Of a stretch of DNA of 64,000 nt, positions 16,311 to 24,976 are shown piece by piece. Source of the DNA: JACOMS01 sp051252005. GTDB taxonomy: Bacteria > Pseudomonadota > Alphaproteobacteria > Caulobacterales > Maricaulaceae. Location of the stretch: positions 124,001 through 188,000 of the forward strand of contig JBPOEZ010000001.1 in NCBI GenBank assembly GCA_051252005.1, written 5' to 3'. How positions within the stretch are numbered: the first letter of the stretch is position 1; the number at the start of each line of letters is the position of its first letter. A program made the position numbers and the translations under genes. The notes below the pieces were generated by a model. That model did no database searches, was not told where the DNA came from, and was given only the letters and a program-made list of their open reading frames with translations.

Positions 16311-17570
16311 CTACCGACCAAGGATAAGGTTAGATTTATGCTTAGGGTTATCATAGCTGAGTCTTGCAAGGGCGTCTTTGATCTCTTGGCGGTCATCAAA
16401 ATATTGCGCGTGTTTAAGCATGTCCCAAGCCGCTTTCTCAGGGTTTTTATTGATCTCTTTATAAGGCCACTCATCAATACGCCCCGCGTAAGCAGAAACA
16501 AAATCTACGGCGTCTTGAATGGACCCAGCCCCGGGCTCTGCTTTCGCGTAAAAATCCATATCAAGTTTGCGGGCAAAATAAGCCAGCCGTAAAAAGGCCT
16601 TAAGGTTGAAGCTGTGATAGACGAGGGATTGGGTTCTGACTTTTTCGTGCGGCATGAGGCCGCTTGGGTCTATTTGTTTCTCTGTTCGGTTATGCCCCCG
16701 CGTGACGACTTTTTTTGCGATGTCGCAGCGTCCGATAAACATGAGAACATGAGCGAGTTGCGCATCAAAAAACGTGCCGTGATTATTTTTACGCGCGCTT
16801 GCCTTCTTGCCAAAGTCTGACCGGATCATCCAGGCAGCATAATGGCCAAACCATGTGCGTAGCTCATCCGTAAACGCTTCGTCTATCATACCTACAGACT
16901 GCAATAAGAGCATGCTGTCCATAACATCCCAATAAATTCGGCCGTCAAGTATACCAAACTCGCGGCCATCGCTACGGCCCGGCGCGCCTTGAGCGTATTT
17001 TAAATGCGGGTTCATAGCGGTTTCTGTGTCCAGAAACCAAACCTGCACAAGGCGCTTGGCTTTTTCGGCGTAGGCCTCATCGCCTGTAAAGTAAGCGGCG
17101 AGGGACAAGGTCATCACGTCCCCCGTCATAAGCTGTGATCGCCGCCGATCAAAATCTTCTCCGCTCAGTTCCGGATTGCTATGCCCGTCCTTTCGGATGT
17201 AGGGCAAGCCATCTTTTGTCTTGGGGTTAGGCCAGAAATAGCGAGAGAGACTGACATAATCTTTCAGGTCGCCGCTCGGGCCGGGCTTTGTCTTGTCGGT
17301 CACAGTATAAGGTTTCTGCTCCAGCGCCTCATCGGCGTCTTCTAGGAGCCGGTCAAACGCAAGTTTATAAGGGGAACTTTCAACTGATATCTGAGACTTC
17401 ACCGCGCCCAGCCGCCCTATGTCCCAATAAATTGGCGCGTCTAATATATCCGCAGGACAGCTCGTTTTTTGCGCGCTCGCGGGAATGGGTGCGCCAAACA
17501 TAAGACTAAGCGCAATTATCCCTCCGCCTAGCTTTGGAAGGAAACCGCAGAAACGACTATGGCGGGACAT
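16311..17570 (-). CDS. Alginate-lyase-family periplasmic protein
   Basis: A 419-residue exported protein with a signal peptide (1-34, ending PASAQ). It fits the Alginate_lyase (PF05426) alpha-barrel fold: DYVSLSRYFWPNP at about 104-116, then PYIRKDGHSNPE, and the catalytic-site motif NNHGTFFD at 262-269. Related proteins cleave alginate or other uronate polymers by beta-elimination, or process exopolysaccharide in the periplasm. Substrate specificity cannot be set from sequence. I chose ATG at 17570 because GGAGG lies four bases upstream. The 554-bp region upstream has an 11-bp inverted repeat. Confidence 0.85.
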   Translation of the reverse strand: MSRHSRFCGFLPKLGGGIIALSLMFGAPIPASAQKTSCPADILDAPIYWDIGRLGAVKSQISVESSPYKLAFDRLLEDADEALEQKPYTVTDKTKPGPSGDLKDYVSLSRYFWPNPKTKDGLPYIRKDGHSNPELSGEDFDRRRSQLMTGDVMTLSLAAYFTGDEAYAEKAKRLVQVWFLDTETAMNPHLKYAQGAPGRSDGREFGILDGRIYWDVMDSMLLLQSVGMIDEAFTDELRTWFGHYAAWMIRSDFGKKASARKNNHGTFFDAQLAHVLMFIGRCDIAKKVVTRGHNRTEKQIDPSGLMPHEKVRTQSLVYHSFNLKAFLRLAYFARKLDMDFYAKAEPGAGSIQDAVDFVSAYAGRIDEWPYKEINKNPEKAAWDMLKHAQYFDDRQEIKDALARLSYDNPKHKSNLILGR

Positions 17571-17664
17571 CTTACCTCCGAAATTATTAAAACGTGTTTT
17601 ATAGGAACCGTTACACGTCATATAGTCTTTCAAGATTGAAACTTTAGCAACTCAATCACGAGAT

Positions 17665-17691
17665 AATACGGCTTAGAGAGTAAGCCGTATT
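17665..17691. promoter_or_regulatory. Perfect 11-bp inverted repeat upstream of the lyase gene
   Basis: AATACGGCTTA-GAGAG-TAAGCCGTATT is fully symmetrical. It lies 94 bp upstream of the alginate-lyase-like start. It has no T-run, so it is more likely an operator (or an RNA hairpin in a leader) than a terminator. Confidence 0.55.
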
Positions 17692-17935
17692 CTTAGCCAC
17701 TTCAAACTCTATCATAATGCAGGTTCTGAATTGGATTAGTGAGGGCAGGATACCCCAGAAATCCGAATTTTGCTCTGCCTGAGGATGCAACGAGGGGCAA
17801 AACATTCAAAACTAGCCCAAGATTTGTGCCAATACCGTCATGTGACTGTCAAGAACCTGTCATGGTTTGATTTTAGGCTGTTTTTTGTAGTCTATTGAAT
17901 TCAGATATTGCGCATTGGCAATTTATAAGTTTTTA

Positions 17936-17975
17936 GCAGCAGACAGGTCTTTCCTGACTGGTGCTTTTCTTCGTT
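17936..17975 (+). terminator. Terminator-like hairpin before urcA (attenuator or small-RNA end)
   Basis: GCAGCAGACAGG pairs with CCTGACTGGTGC around a TCTTT loop (ten pairs, two mismatches), followed by TTTTCTTCGTTT. It lies about 150 bp upstream of urcA within the 554-bp gap 17571-18124, which otherwise shows no coding frame. It may end a short RNA transcribed from about 17800, or attenuate urcA. Confidence 0.45.
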
Positions 17976-18124
17976 TAAGTCTTTGAATTTACTATGTTTT
18001 TATGCATGGCAGCGTTGCGACATTAGCGGTTCTGTTATTTTTACGGCTCTGTATAAAAAAATGGCAGCGAGGGTGTGACCTCGCCGCCGAACGCTCACAA
18101 AGCATAGATAGAAAGGCCCATCCA

Positions 18125-18532
18125 ATGCTTAATAAACGCCCCAGCACTATGAGTTCCAAATTTCGCACCGTCAAGAAAATCGGCGTCTCACTTCTCGCAA
18201 TTGCCGGCACCTGCACAGCAGCTATCGCCCCGAACGCATTTGCTGGAAGCACGTCTTTGGTTGATCAAACAATTACAGCTAAATTTCGCGTCTCAGACCT
18301 TAATGCCGAAAATGGCACACAAACAGTTTATGCTCAGCTTGAAAAGAAGGCGAAGCGCGCCTGTAGAGCCGACCAAACCACATTGAATTATACAGGCCAG
18401 AACATGGCAGCTTGCGTGACCGACCTAATGGATCAGTTCGTCGAAAGCGCTAACTTCAAAAGCCTTCTCGCCTATCATCAGTCTTTGCAAACGCCGGACG
18501 CGCCGCAAGAGCTCGCCGTTAGCGAACTCTAA
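18125..18532 (+). CDS. UrcA family protein
   Basis: A 135-residue exported protein with a signal peptide (1-40, ending ANAFAG). The mature region fits the UrcA family: a short beta start (TITAKFRVSDLNAENGTQTV), an amphipathic helix and two cysteines (Cys80, Cys97) likely to form a disulphide. UrcA proteins are common in Alphaproteobacteria and their function is unknown. ATG at 18125 is about ten bases after GAAAGG; a second Met (MSSKFRTVKK) eight codons later is a possible start. A terminator follows. Confidence 0.8.
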   Translation: MLNKRPSTMSSKFRTVKKIGVSLLAIAGTCTAAIAPNAFAGSTSLVDQTITAKFRVSDLNAENGTQTVYAQLEKKAKRACRADQTTLNYTGQNMAACVTDLMDQFVESANFKSLLAYHQSLQTPDAPQELAVSEL

Positions 18533-18583
18533 GACTTAACCAACATTCGAATTTGGACGCTCCCCTGTCCAGATATTTAACTT

Positions 18584-18610
18584 CCCGGTCCTTGTGGCCG
18601 GGCTTTTTTT
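18584..18610 (+). terminator. Rho-independent terminator of urcA
   Basis: CCCGG (18584-18588) pairs with CCGGG (18598-18602), with an inner CC/GG pair, followed by a C and an eight-T run. It is 52 bp past the urcA stop. Confidence 0.9.
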
Positions 18611-18703
18611 TGGAAATTTGCGGCGGTTATAGTCTCCGAACCTAACTCCATTTTTTTATATTTTCTCACTTTTTGCTAAGGCCGACTCTGTTATGGTCTG
18701 TCT

Positions 18704-19864
18704 ATGGATCAGAGCGTAAAAAGCGGCCCGCTTTCAGGGTACACAGTTATCGAACTTGCGGGCATTGGCCCGGGGCCATATGCGGGGCAGCTTCTGTCCG
18801 ATATGGGAGCCGACGTGATCATGGTGGAGCGGCCAAACGGCAATTTTACGGGACAAGGTATTCCGATGATTGATCGGCGCGGGAAGAAATCCATTGTGAT
18901 TGATCTTCGCAAAGAGGGCGCAGCACATGTTCTCCTGAAACTCGTCAAATCCGCCGACATGCTCATCGAAGGCAACCGACCCGGCGTGACCGAACGGCTT
19001 GGCGTCGGGCCAGATGCATGCCATGCGGTGAACCCCAAGCTGGTTTACGGCCGCATGACAGGGTGGGGGCAGACCGGACCTTGGGCGCCAATGGCGGGGC
19101 ATGATATCAATTATATTTCCGTCACTGGCGCGCTCGAAGCGATGGGGACAAATGGCCAGGCGCCGTTTCCGCCGCTAAATTTAGTCGGCGATTATGGCGG
19201 AGGCTCCATGTTTTTAATTATGGGTTTGCTCGCCGCGCTCCTCAAGGCAGAAAAAACAGGGCAGGGCGACGTCGTTGACGCCGCGATTGTAGACGGGACG
19301 AACTCGATGATGGGAATAGTCCATACGCTTTCCGGCCTAGGGCAGTGGCAAACAGGCCGTCAATCCAACCTTCTTGACGGAGCGATGCCATATTACCGCT
19401 GTTACAAAACAAGCGATGATAAATTTATGGCCATCGGCTGTATTGAACCGCAATTCTTTGCCATGATGCTGGCCATACTCAAAATTGATCCGGCAGAGTT
19501 CGGCGGGCAGAACGATCCGAAATGCCGTGCCGACCAGCACGAGAAACTGGAAGCTGCGTATCAAACTAAAACCCGCGATGAATGGGCGGCGCTCTTCGAC
19601 GGGACTGATGCCTGCGTAACGCCTGTCCTGAATTACCAAGAAGCGGCGGAACATAAACATCATGCTGCGCGCGGTGCTTTGGTGAAAGACGGGCTTTTCC
19701 ATCACCCTAAGACGGCCCCGAATTTTGAAACTTCGCCTTGCAGCGTAGACTATGCGCTGGCCGTTAAAGGGGCCGACACGAGAGAGCTTTTGGCCGCCGC
19801 AGGCCTAAGCGTAAACGACATCGAGGCTGCCATAGAGGCAGGGTTCGTTATGGCGGCGTCATAG
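18704..19864 (+). CDS. Family III CoA-transferase / alpha-methylacyl-CoA racemase-like
   Basis: A 386-residue CaiB/BaiF protein. It starts PLSGYTVIELAGIGPGPYAG and carries VERPNGNF, GRMTGWGQTGPWA and the catalytic-site GDYGGGSMFLIMGLLAAL, all typical of the alpha-methylacyl-CoA racemase branch. It probably epimerises 2-methyl branched acyl-CoAs or transfers CoA during fatty-acid or sterol-side-chain breakdown. The stop (19862-19864) overlaps the apparent ATA start of the FAD monooxygenase, so they are likely co-translated. Confidence 0.9.
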   Translation: MDQSVKSGPLSGYTVIELAGIGPGPYAGQLLSDMGADVIMVERPNGNFTGQGIPMIDRRGKKSIVIDLRKEGAAHVLLKLVKSADMLIEGNRPGVTERLGVGPDACHAVNPKLVYGRMTGWGQTGPWAPMAGHDINYISVTGALEAMGTNGQAPFPPLNLVGDYGGGSMFLIMGLLAALLKAEKTGQGDVVDAAIVDGTNSMMGIVHTLSGLGQWQTGRQSNLLDGAMPYYRCYKTSDDKFMAIGCIEPQFFAMMLAILKIDPAEFGGQNDPKCRADQHEKLEAAYQTKTRDEWAALFDGTDACVTPVLNYQEAAEHKHHAARGALVKDGLFHHPKTAPNFETSPCSVDYALAVKGADTRELLAAAGLSVNDIEAAIEAGFVMAAS

Positions 19865-21054
19865 GTAGTACCCCGCATATCCTGATTGCAGGAGCCGGAA
19901 TCGGCGGTCTCGCTGCGGGGGCTTTGCTGTCCGGGGCCGGCTTTACGGTCGACATTTTTGAGCAAGCCGAGATCCTCACGGAAGTCGGTGCAGGGCTGCA
20001 GCTCAGCGCCAACGCTATGCAAGTTCTGGATAAAATGGGGCTTGCCGCAAAGATCGCGGCGCTCGCCTTTGAACCTGAAAACGCTGTAACGCGAGATTAT
20101 AAAACGGGACAGGCGCAGCTTACGATGCCGCTTAAAGGCGCGCATAAAACGCGTTACCATCAACCCTATTATCATATCCACCGCGCCGATTTGCATGATG
20201 TATTGCGTCAGGCGGCCTTAGATCAGGGCGCAAATATTCACTTAGGACATGCGGTTCAAAGCCTATCGCAAACAGATAAAAAGGTTTCAATCCAGTGCAG
20301 AGATAAAACCTATAGCGGCGATATTGTGATCGGCGCAGACGGCATTCATTCGGCTGTGCGGGAAGCTTTGTTCGGCGCGCAGGCTCCGCGCTTTACGGGA
20401 CAGACCGCTTGGCGGGGCCTCGTGAAAGCGTCCGATATCCATTCCGGCACAATCCCCCCTGACGCCAATGCTTGGCTTGGCCCGCGCCGTCATTTCGTGA
20501 GCTACTATGTGCGGGGCGGCGAATTAATTAATTTCGTCGCTGTCGAAGAACGCGATAACTGGACAGACGAAGGCTGGAACCATACGGGCAGTATAGACGA
20601 CGTTAAACGCGCTTTCTCCGGCTGGGACCCTCGCATAAAAACGCTTTTAGGGGCCTGCGAAACTTGCCACCTTTGGGGTCTGTTTGACCGCGCGCCTCTG
20701 CTGAATTGGACAAAAGGCCATGCGGCTTTGCTCGGCGATGCCTGCCACCCCATGCTCCCCTTTATGGCGCAGGGCGCGGCGATGGCCCTCGAAGATGCGT
20801 CCGTCTTGGCCCAGACGCTAACCGCCAATCCAAACAACATAGAGACCGCGTTGCAGCGTTATGAAGCTTTGCGAAAACCGCGCGCTTCAAAAGTGCAAGC
20901 CATCTCGCGGAGTAATGCCAAACTCTTTCACCTCTCCGGCGCTGCGCGGGCGGTCAGGACAGCGAAGTTTAAAGCCGCCTCCCTCCTGCCGGCTCTCGCG
21001 CATGCCCGCTTTGACCCTATTTACGGCGTCGATGTTACCCAAATGAAAGTGTGA
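19861..21054 (+). CDS. FAD-dependent monooxygenase with apparent ATA start
   Basis: A class A flavoprotein hydroxylase (salicylate-hydroxylase-like), about 397 residues. The N-terminal Rossmann motif is IAGAGIGGLAAGA, the middle has GADGIHSAVRE, and the FAD pyrophosphate motif is GDACHPMLPFMAQG. It would hydroxylate an aromatic or related substrate with NAD(P)H and O2. No ATG, GTG or TTG precedes the Rossmann motif within the open frame (a TAA closes it near 19770). The first legal start, TTG at 19924, would delete the motif. ATA at 19861, overlapping the previous stop as ATAG, gives a normal N-terminus. Confidence 0.85.
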   Translation: MGSTPHILIAGAGIGGLAAGALLSGAGFTVDIFEQAEILTEVGAGLQLSANAMQVLDKMGLAAKIAALAFEPENAVTRDYKTGQAQLTMPLKGAHKTRYHQPYYHIHRADLHDVLRQAALDQGANIHLGHAVQSLSQTDKKVSIQCRDKTYSGDIVIGADGIHSAVREALFGAQAPRFTGQTAWRGLVKASDIHSGTIPPDANAWLGPRRHFVSYYVRGGELINFVAVEERDNWTDEGWNHTGSIDDVKRAFSGWDPRIKTLLGACETCHLWGLFDRAPLLNWTKGHAALLGDACHPMLPFMAQGAAMALEDASVLAQTLTANPNNIETALQRYEALRKPRASKVQAISRSNAKLFHLSGAARAVRTAKFKAASLLPALAHARFDPIYGVDVTQMKV

Positions 21055-21097
21055 TACGACTCGACCTCGAGGCGGCTTTCCGTCATCATAGCCGCCT

Positions 21098-21937
21098 ATG
21101 GAACCCAGAAAAAAACCATCCGGCTTTCGCCGCGCCGCCATCCTCGCAGGCACCATGCTCTCTGGCGTGATGCTCTTGGGCGCGTCGTCAATGGGGATAA
21201 AAGGCGCAAAGCTTACACCCGGAGAAATCGGCCGCGTCGCCTCAATTGTTGACGGCGATACGCTATTTTTGGATAGCGGGTTAAAGGTGCGGCTGTCTGC
21301 GTCCCAAGCCCCGAAACTACCTTTGGGCCGAAAGGGATTTAAAGCTTGGCCGCTCGGGACCGAAGCTAAAAACGCGCTATTTAATTTAACCCATAATAAA
21401 ACCGTGCAGCTATTTTACGGCGGCAAAGACCGCGACCGCTATGACCGCGCCCTCGCGCAAGTCTTCCTTATTGGCGAAGACGGAAAACCGGGCCTATGGC
21501 TCCAAGAAGACATGATCCGGCGCGGCCTCGCACGGGTCTATACTTGGCCCGATACATGGCAAGATTCTGAGAGGCTCTATACGGCGGAACGCGAAGCGCG
21601 CGCGGAAAAGCGGGGCATCTGGGATGACGAATTTTACGCCATAAGAGCGCCTGAACCGAACGCTCTCGCGCAGGACGTTGACAGCTTTCAGCTTGTCGAA
21701 GGCATCATTACTGCCGTCGCTGAAGTGCGCGGGCAGACTTACCTGAATTTCGGCTCAGACTACCGCACAGACTTCACCATTGTCATCGCCAGCAAAGACC
21801 GGAAACGGTTCAAAAAAGCGGGCCTCGATCCGCTATCGCTCGAAGGCGCACGGGTGCGCGTCCGCGGCTGGATAGAACTCATGAACGGCCCCATGATCTG
21901 GCTCGACCACCCAGAAAGATTAGAAGTTCTGGATTAA
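21098..21937 (+). CDS. Thermonuclease-like protein with altered catalytic residues
   Basis: A 279-residue protein: an N-terminal membrane anchor or signal (11-35), then an SNase-type OB fold (about 45-180) with VDGDTLFLDSG and DRYDRALAQVF, and a C-terminal beta domain (195-275). In Staphylococcus nuclease the active site is D21, R35, D40, E43 and R87. Here the stretch after VRL is SASQAPK, so the D40 and E43 equivalents are Gln and Lys. This QAPKLPLG form recurs in an alphaproteobacterial subfamily, so it may be a binding protein rather than a nuclease. It is likely periplasmic. Confidence 0.8.
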   Translation: MEPRKKPSGFRRAAILAGTMLSGVMLLGASSMGIKGAKLTPGEIGRVASIVDGDTLFLDSGLKVRLSASQAPKLPLGRKGFKAWPLGTEAKNALFNLTHNKTVQLFYGGKDRDRYDRALAQVFLIGEDGKPGLWLQEDMIRRGLARVYTWPDTWQDSERLYTAEREARAEKRGIWDDEFYAIRAPEPNALAQDVDSFQLVEGIITAVAEVRGQTYLNFGSDYRTDFTIVIASKDRKRFKKAGLDPLSLEGARVRVRGWIELMNGPMIWLDHPERLEVLD

Positions 21938-22029
21938 GATTTGTAAGCCCCCGTACCAACTTAGTAATCCCGCACGCAGTGAGGGGAGTGTTTCGCGGCT
22001 TTGGGAAGCGCGCGTGTTGTGAGGGGTAG

Positions 22030-22052
22030 ATTACCTCCACAAGGGAGGTAAT
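22030..22052. repeat. Perfect 9-bp inverted repeat between convergent genes
   Basis: ATTACCTCC-ACAAG-GGAGGTAAT lies between the ends of the TNase-like and DUF4169 genes. It may act as a two-way terminator hairpin, though there is no T-run. The remaining gap sequence holds no gene. Confidence 0.5.
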
Positions 22053-22086
22053 GACGTGGCTTGAGAGAGGGGGAGTAGCGCTTTGC

Positions 22087-22275
22087 TTACGTCTCGTCCG
22101 TATCGCGCTTATGCCCGTCTACGTGCCGTTTAGCTTTGGCGCTCGCGGTTTCGTCCGCTTGCTTTTGCGCTTTCGTACGTCCGAATTTTACACGGTTTTC
22201 TGCGGCTTGCGCGTCTTTGCGGGTGGCTTTGACGCGCTTTTTAGCCGTTCGGAAATTGATCGTGTTACCGCTCAT
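22087..22275 (-). CDS. DUF4169 family small basic protein
   Basis: A 62-residue, very basic protein (ending KRHVDGHKRDTDET). The INFRTAKKRVKA start and the NRVKFGRTKAQK segment match DUF4169, a small alphaproteobacterial family of unknown role, possibly nucleic-acid associated. It starts 3 nt after the fumC stop, so it is in the fumC operon. The plus-strand frame over the same bases has no supporting features. Confidence 0.8.
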   Translation of the reverse strand: MSGNTINFRTAKKRVKATRKDAQAAENRVKFGRTKAQKQADETASAKAKRHVDGHKRDTDET

Positions 22276-22278
22276 GCG

Positions 22279-23670
22279 TTAGCGCGGGCTGATCATTAAT
22301 TCGGGGCGGACGGCTTTGTCGAACTCTTCTTCTGTGACAAAGCCTAATTTCACCGCTTCTTCGCGCAGGGTTGTGCCGTTTTTATGGGCAGTCTTGGCGA
22401 CTTTGGTGGCGTTGTCATAGCCGATCGTCGGCGCGAGCGCCGTGACGAGCATGAGCGAGCGGGACAAAAGATCGGCGATGCGGTCTTCGTTGGCGGTGAT
22501 GCCGACGACGCATTTATCAGTAAAGGCGTTACAGGCGTCCGACAAAAGCTGGATCGATTGCATCATGTTATAGGCCATGACGGGCTTATAAACGTTGAGC
22601 TCGAAGTGGCCTTGAGAGCCCGCAATAGTGATCGTTGTCTGGTTGCCCATGACTTGCGTGCAGACCATGGTCATGGCTTCGCACTGTGTCGGGTTGACCT
22701 TGCCGGGCATGATAGAAGAGCCAGGCTCATTTTCCGGAAGGGAAATCTCGCCAAGGCCAGAGCGCGGGCCAGAGCCGAGAAAGCGGATGTCGTTGGCAAT
22801 TTTAAGAAGCGAGGCCGCAACCGTGTTGAGCGCGCCGTGAGCCGAGACAAAGGCGTCATGGGCCGCGAGGGCTTCGAATTTGTTCGGCGCGGTTATAAAC
22901 GGAAGGCGCGTGTAATTCGCCACTTCTGCGGCGAACATTTTCGCAAATTTCGGTTTAGCGTTCAGTCCAGTGCCAACGGCGGTGCCGCCTTGCGCGAGAG
23001 GGTAAAGCTCTTTCAAGCCCGCTTCGACCCGTTTAATGCCGTTTTCCATTTGCGCGGTATAGCCGGAGAATTCTTGGCCGAGCGTGACGGGCGTAGCGTC
23101 TTGGGTGTGAGTACGGCCGATCTTGATGATGTCTTTAAATTCTTGCGACTTATCATTGAGCGCATTGCGCAAGGTTTGCAAAGCGGGCAGGAGGCTGTGA
23201 TGGATTTCCTCTGCGGCGGCAATGTGCATGGCGGTCGGGAAGGTGTCATTGGAAGATTGGCTTCTGTTGACATGGTCATTGGGATGGACGGGTTTTTTCG
23301 AGCCGATTTCGCCGCCGAGCATTTCAATCGCGCGGTTAGAGACGACTTCATTGGCGTTCATGTTTGACTGCGTGCCTGAGCCTGTTTGCCAGACGGATAG
23401 CGGGAAGTGATCGTTGAGCTTGCCTTCGGCGACTTCGGAGGCGGCTTTGACAATGGCGCTGGCTGTGTTGTCATCAAGGTTATCTAGCGCTTGATTGGTC
23501 ACGGCGGCGGAGCGTTTGATGATGCCGAGCGCGCGGATGATGGCGGGGGACATGGTCTCTATGCCGATGGGGAAGTTTATCAGACTACGGGCGGTCTGCG
23601 CGCCGTAATATTTGTCAGCAGGAACTTTTAACGGGCCGAAGCTGTCCGTTTCAGTGCGGGTTTTACTCAC
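22279..23670 (-). CDS. fumC: Class II fumarase
   Basis: Catalyses reversible hydration of fumarate to L-malate in the TCA cycle, as an iron-independent homotetramer. The 463 residues match the family length. Signature GSSIMPGKVNP is intact, along with the substrate motifs GSGTQSNMNANEV and HPNDHVNRSQSSNDTFPT. The ATG start overlaps the upstream 88-residue membrane ORF by eight bases, and DUF4169 follows downstream. Confidence 0.97.
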   Translation of the reverse strand: MSKTRTETDSFGPLKVPADKYYGAQTARSLINFPIGIETMSPAIIRALGIIKRSAAVTNQALDNLDDNTASAIVKAASEVAEGKLNDHFPLSVWQTGSGTQSNMNANEVVSNRAIEMLGGEIGSKKPVHPNDHVNRSQSSNDTFPTAMHIAAAEEIHHSLLPALQTLRNALNDKSQEFKDIIKIGRTHTQDATPVTLGQEFSGYTAQMENGIKRVEAGLKELYPLAQGGTAVGTGLNAKPKFAKMFAAEVANYTRLPFITAPNKFEALAAHDAFVSAHGALNTVAASLLKIANDIRFLGSGPRSGLGEISLPENEPGSSIMPGKVNPTQCEAMTMVCTQVMGNQTTITIAGSQGHFELNVYKPVMAYNMMQSIQLLSDACNAFTDKCVVGITANEDRIADLLSRSLMLVTALAPTIGYDNATKVAKTAHKNGTTLREEAVKLGFVTEEEFDKAVRPELMISPR

Positions 23671-23929
23671 GATGGAACTCCGTAAAAAAAAGAGAAATAA
23701 GAAAGGACATAATCGTTACGCTGACAACTAATATAATTCCCTGAGTTTTTAAAGTCTCAAGGGGCAATGTGCCAACTTTTAAATCCATATTGGAAAGGAA
23801 CAACGGAACTAGCCCCAAAAGCTGGACAGACCCTATCACAAACATGGTTATTTTCCCAATTTTTGTTGTTGGGCTGATCCTAGCATACAGGAAACCATAT
23901 CTACAAATGAAGTGTGTAGGCGCGCGCAC
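23663..23929 (-). CDS. Small membrane protein, unknown function
   Basis: An 88-residue frame with hydrophobic segments at about 29-45 and 63-82 and a charged end FFTEFHRE. It starts with GTG one base into the sspB stop (TAGTG) and ends eight bases inside fumC. The first 28 residues are less convincing, and a start at an internal ATG (MFVIGSVQ) is possible. Not recognised as a known family. Confidence 0.45.
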   Translation of the reverse strand: MRAPTHFICRYGFLYARISPTTKIGKITMFVIGSVQLLGLVPLFLSNMDLKVGTLPLETLKTQGIILVVSVTIMSFLISLFFTEFHRE

Positions 23930-24507
23930 TATTTCTTGCGGAAAGCGTCCAAGCTGACGACTTTGTCGGCTTTATCTTTTGCAGGCTCTTCCGGCGCGTC
24001 GGTTTTCTCGGCGCTCTTTTTGGCAGCTTTGCCTTTGCCGAGTTTTGGCTTTTTCGCAGGCTTAGCTGCGGGCTCGGCTTGCGGGGCGGCAGACGGGACG
24101 GGCTGCAAACGCGCGAGTGTCGGCGTATCCGTTTTTTCTAGCATTTCTTGCGGCGGCTCGAACTGGAGGGCAAAGCCTACGCTTGGATCGTGGAAGCGCG
24201 TGACAGCCGTGTACGGCACTTTTAGGTATTTCGGGACGCCGCCAAACTTGAGCGTAACTTCGAAACAATCATCATGGGCGGCAAGATCCCAGAACTGATG
24301 TTCTATGACAATCGTGATTTCTTCTGGGTATTTTTTGGCAAGACCGTCATCGACTTCTGCGCCCGGGAAGCGGGTGAGGAAGGTGATGTAAAAATGATGC
24401 GCGCCGGGCAGGCCGTCTTCGCGGATAACACGCCGAACGGCGTCGCGGACAACACTCCGTAGAGCGAGTTGCGTCATTTGTTCGTAATTCATCAGATCTT
24501 GGGCCAT
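23929..24507 (-). CDS. sspB: SspB-like ClpXP specificity-enhancing factor
   Basis: A 192-residue alphaproteobacterial SspB. Residues 1-125 form the substrate-binding beta fold (FYITFLTRFPG, IVIEHQFWDL, VPYTAVTRFHDPSVGFAL). A Pro/Ala/Lys-rich disordered linker follows, and the C-terminus KADKVVSLDAFRKK is the ClpX-docking tail. It delivers ssrA-tagged and other substrates to ClpXP in the cytosol. ATG at 24507. The downstream membrane ORF overlaps its stop. Confidence 0.9.
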   Translation of the reverse strand: MAQDLMNYEQMTQLALRSVVRDAVRRVIREDGLPGAHHFYITFLTRFPGAEVDDGLAKKYPEEITIVIEHQFWDLAAHDDCFEVTLKFGGVPKYLKVPYTAVTRFHDPSVGFALQFEPPQEMLEKTDTPTLARLQPVPSAAPQAEPAAKPAKKPKLGKGKAAKKSAEKTDAPEEPAKDKADKVVSLDAFRKK

Positions 24508-24604
24508 AACCTAGGATAAATCAAAGGGGGGCAGGGTCAACAGGCGTTTGGGGATATTCTCAAAGAAAATCATATGGGCTTTGCTTAGAAATTGGGCAGG
24601 TCGC

Positions 24605-24976
24605 CTAGGTTTGGACGATGAAAAGCCCGATGATGATAAACACAGCGCCGAGCGCGTATTTCAGCGTCAAAGTCTCGCCAAGCCAGAGCGCGGCCATAAG
24701 TGGGACGATCACAAATGTCAGCGCCATGAAGGAATAGGCATAGGCGAGCGGCACGGTTTTAAGGACGTAAATCCAGAGCAGTGTCGCGATGCCGTAAATG
24801 GCAAGGGCCAGAATAAAGACCGGATTATAAAGCACCGTGTAGAACGGATCACCGGAGCGGGCGAGGCGGTCCCCGGTGAGCTTGAACAGCACCTGACCCG
24901 AAGCAATCATGAGGGGTGTCAGCCCGAGCAGCGCCCAAATGGGAGCGGAAAGGCTTGGCGCGGAAAGGCCCATCAT
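24605..24976 (-). CDS. Small EamA/DMT-like membrane protein (ArnF-like)
   Basis: A 123-residue protein with four hydrophobic helices (about 11-30, 52-71, 76-95, 100-121) and a DMT pattern (LAYAYSFMALTFVIVPL, GETLTLKYALGAVFIIIG). Short four-helix DMT proteins such as ArnE/ArnF flip undecaprenyl-phosphate sugars. Its gene overlaps the methyltransferase by four bases, in a cluster with a GT2 and GT-C protein, which supports lipid-linked sugar transport. This role is inferred. Confidence 0.75.
   Translation of the reverse strand: MMGLSAPSLSAPIWALLGLTPLMIASGQVLFKLTGDRLARSGDPFYTVLYNPVFILALAIYGIATLLWIYVLKTVPLAYAYSFMALTFVIVPLMAALWLGETLTLKYALGAVFIIIGLFIVQT

Noticed and set aside
22051..22299. Plus-strand frame of 82 codons with a GGGAGG-like site
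   Set aside because: The GGAGG is one arm of the inverted repeat, and the minus strand here encodes DUF4169 with a clear family match.
22384..23367. Long plus-strand frame (327 codons) opposite fumC
   Set aside because: It lies entirely inside the intact fumC gene, has an Arg/Gly/Asp-biased composition typical of an antisense frame, and has no family signature.
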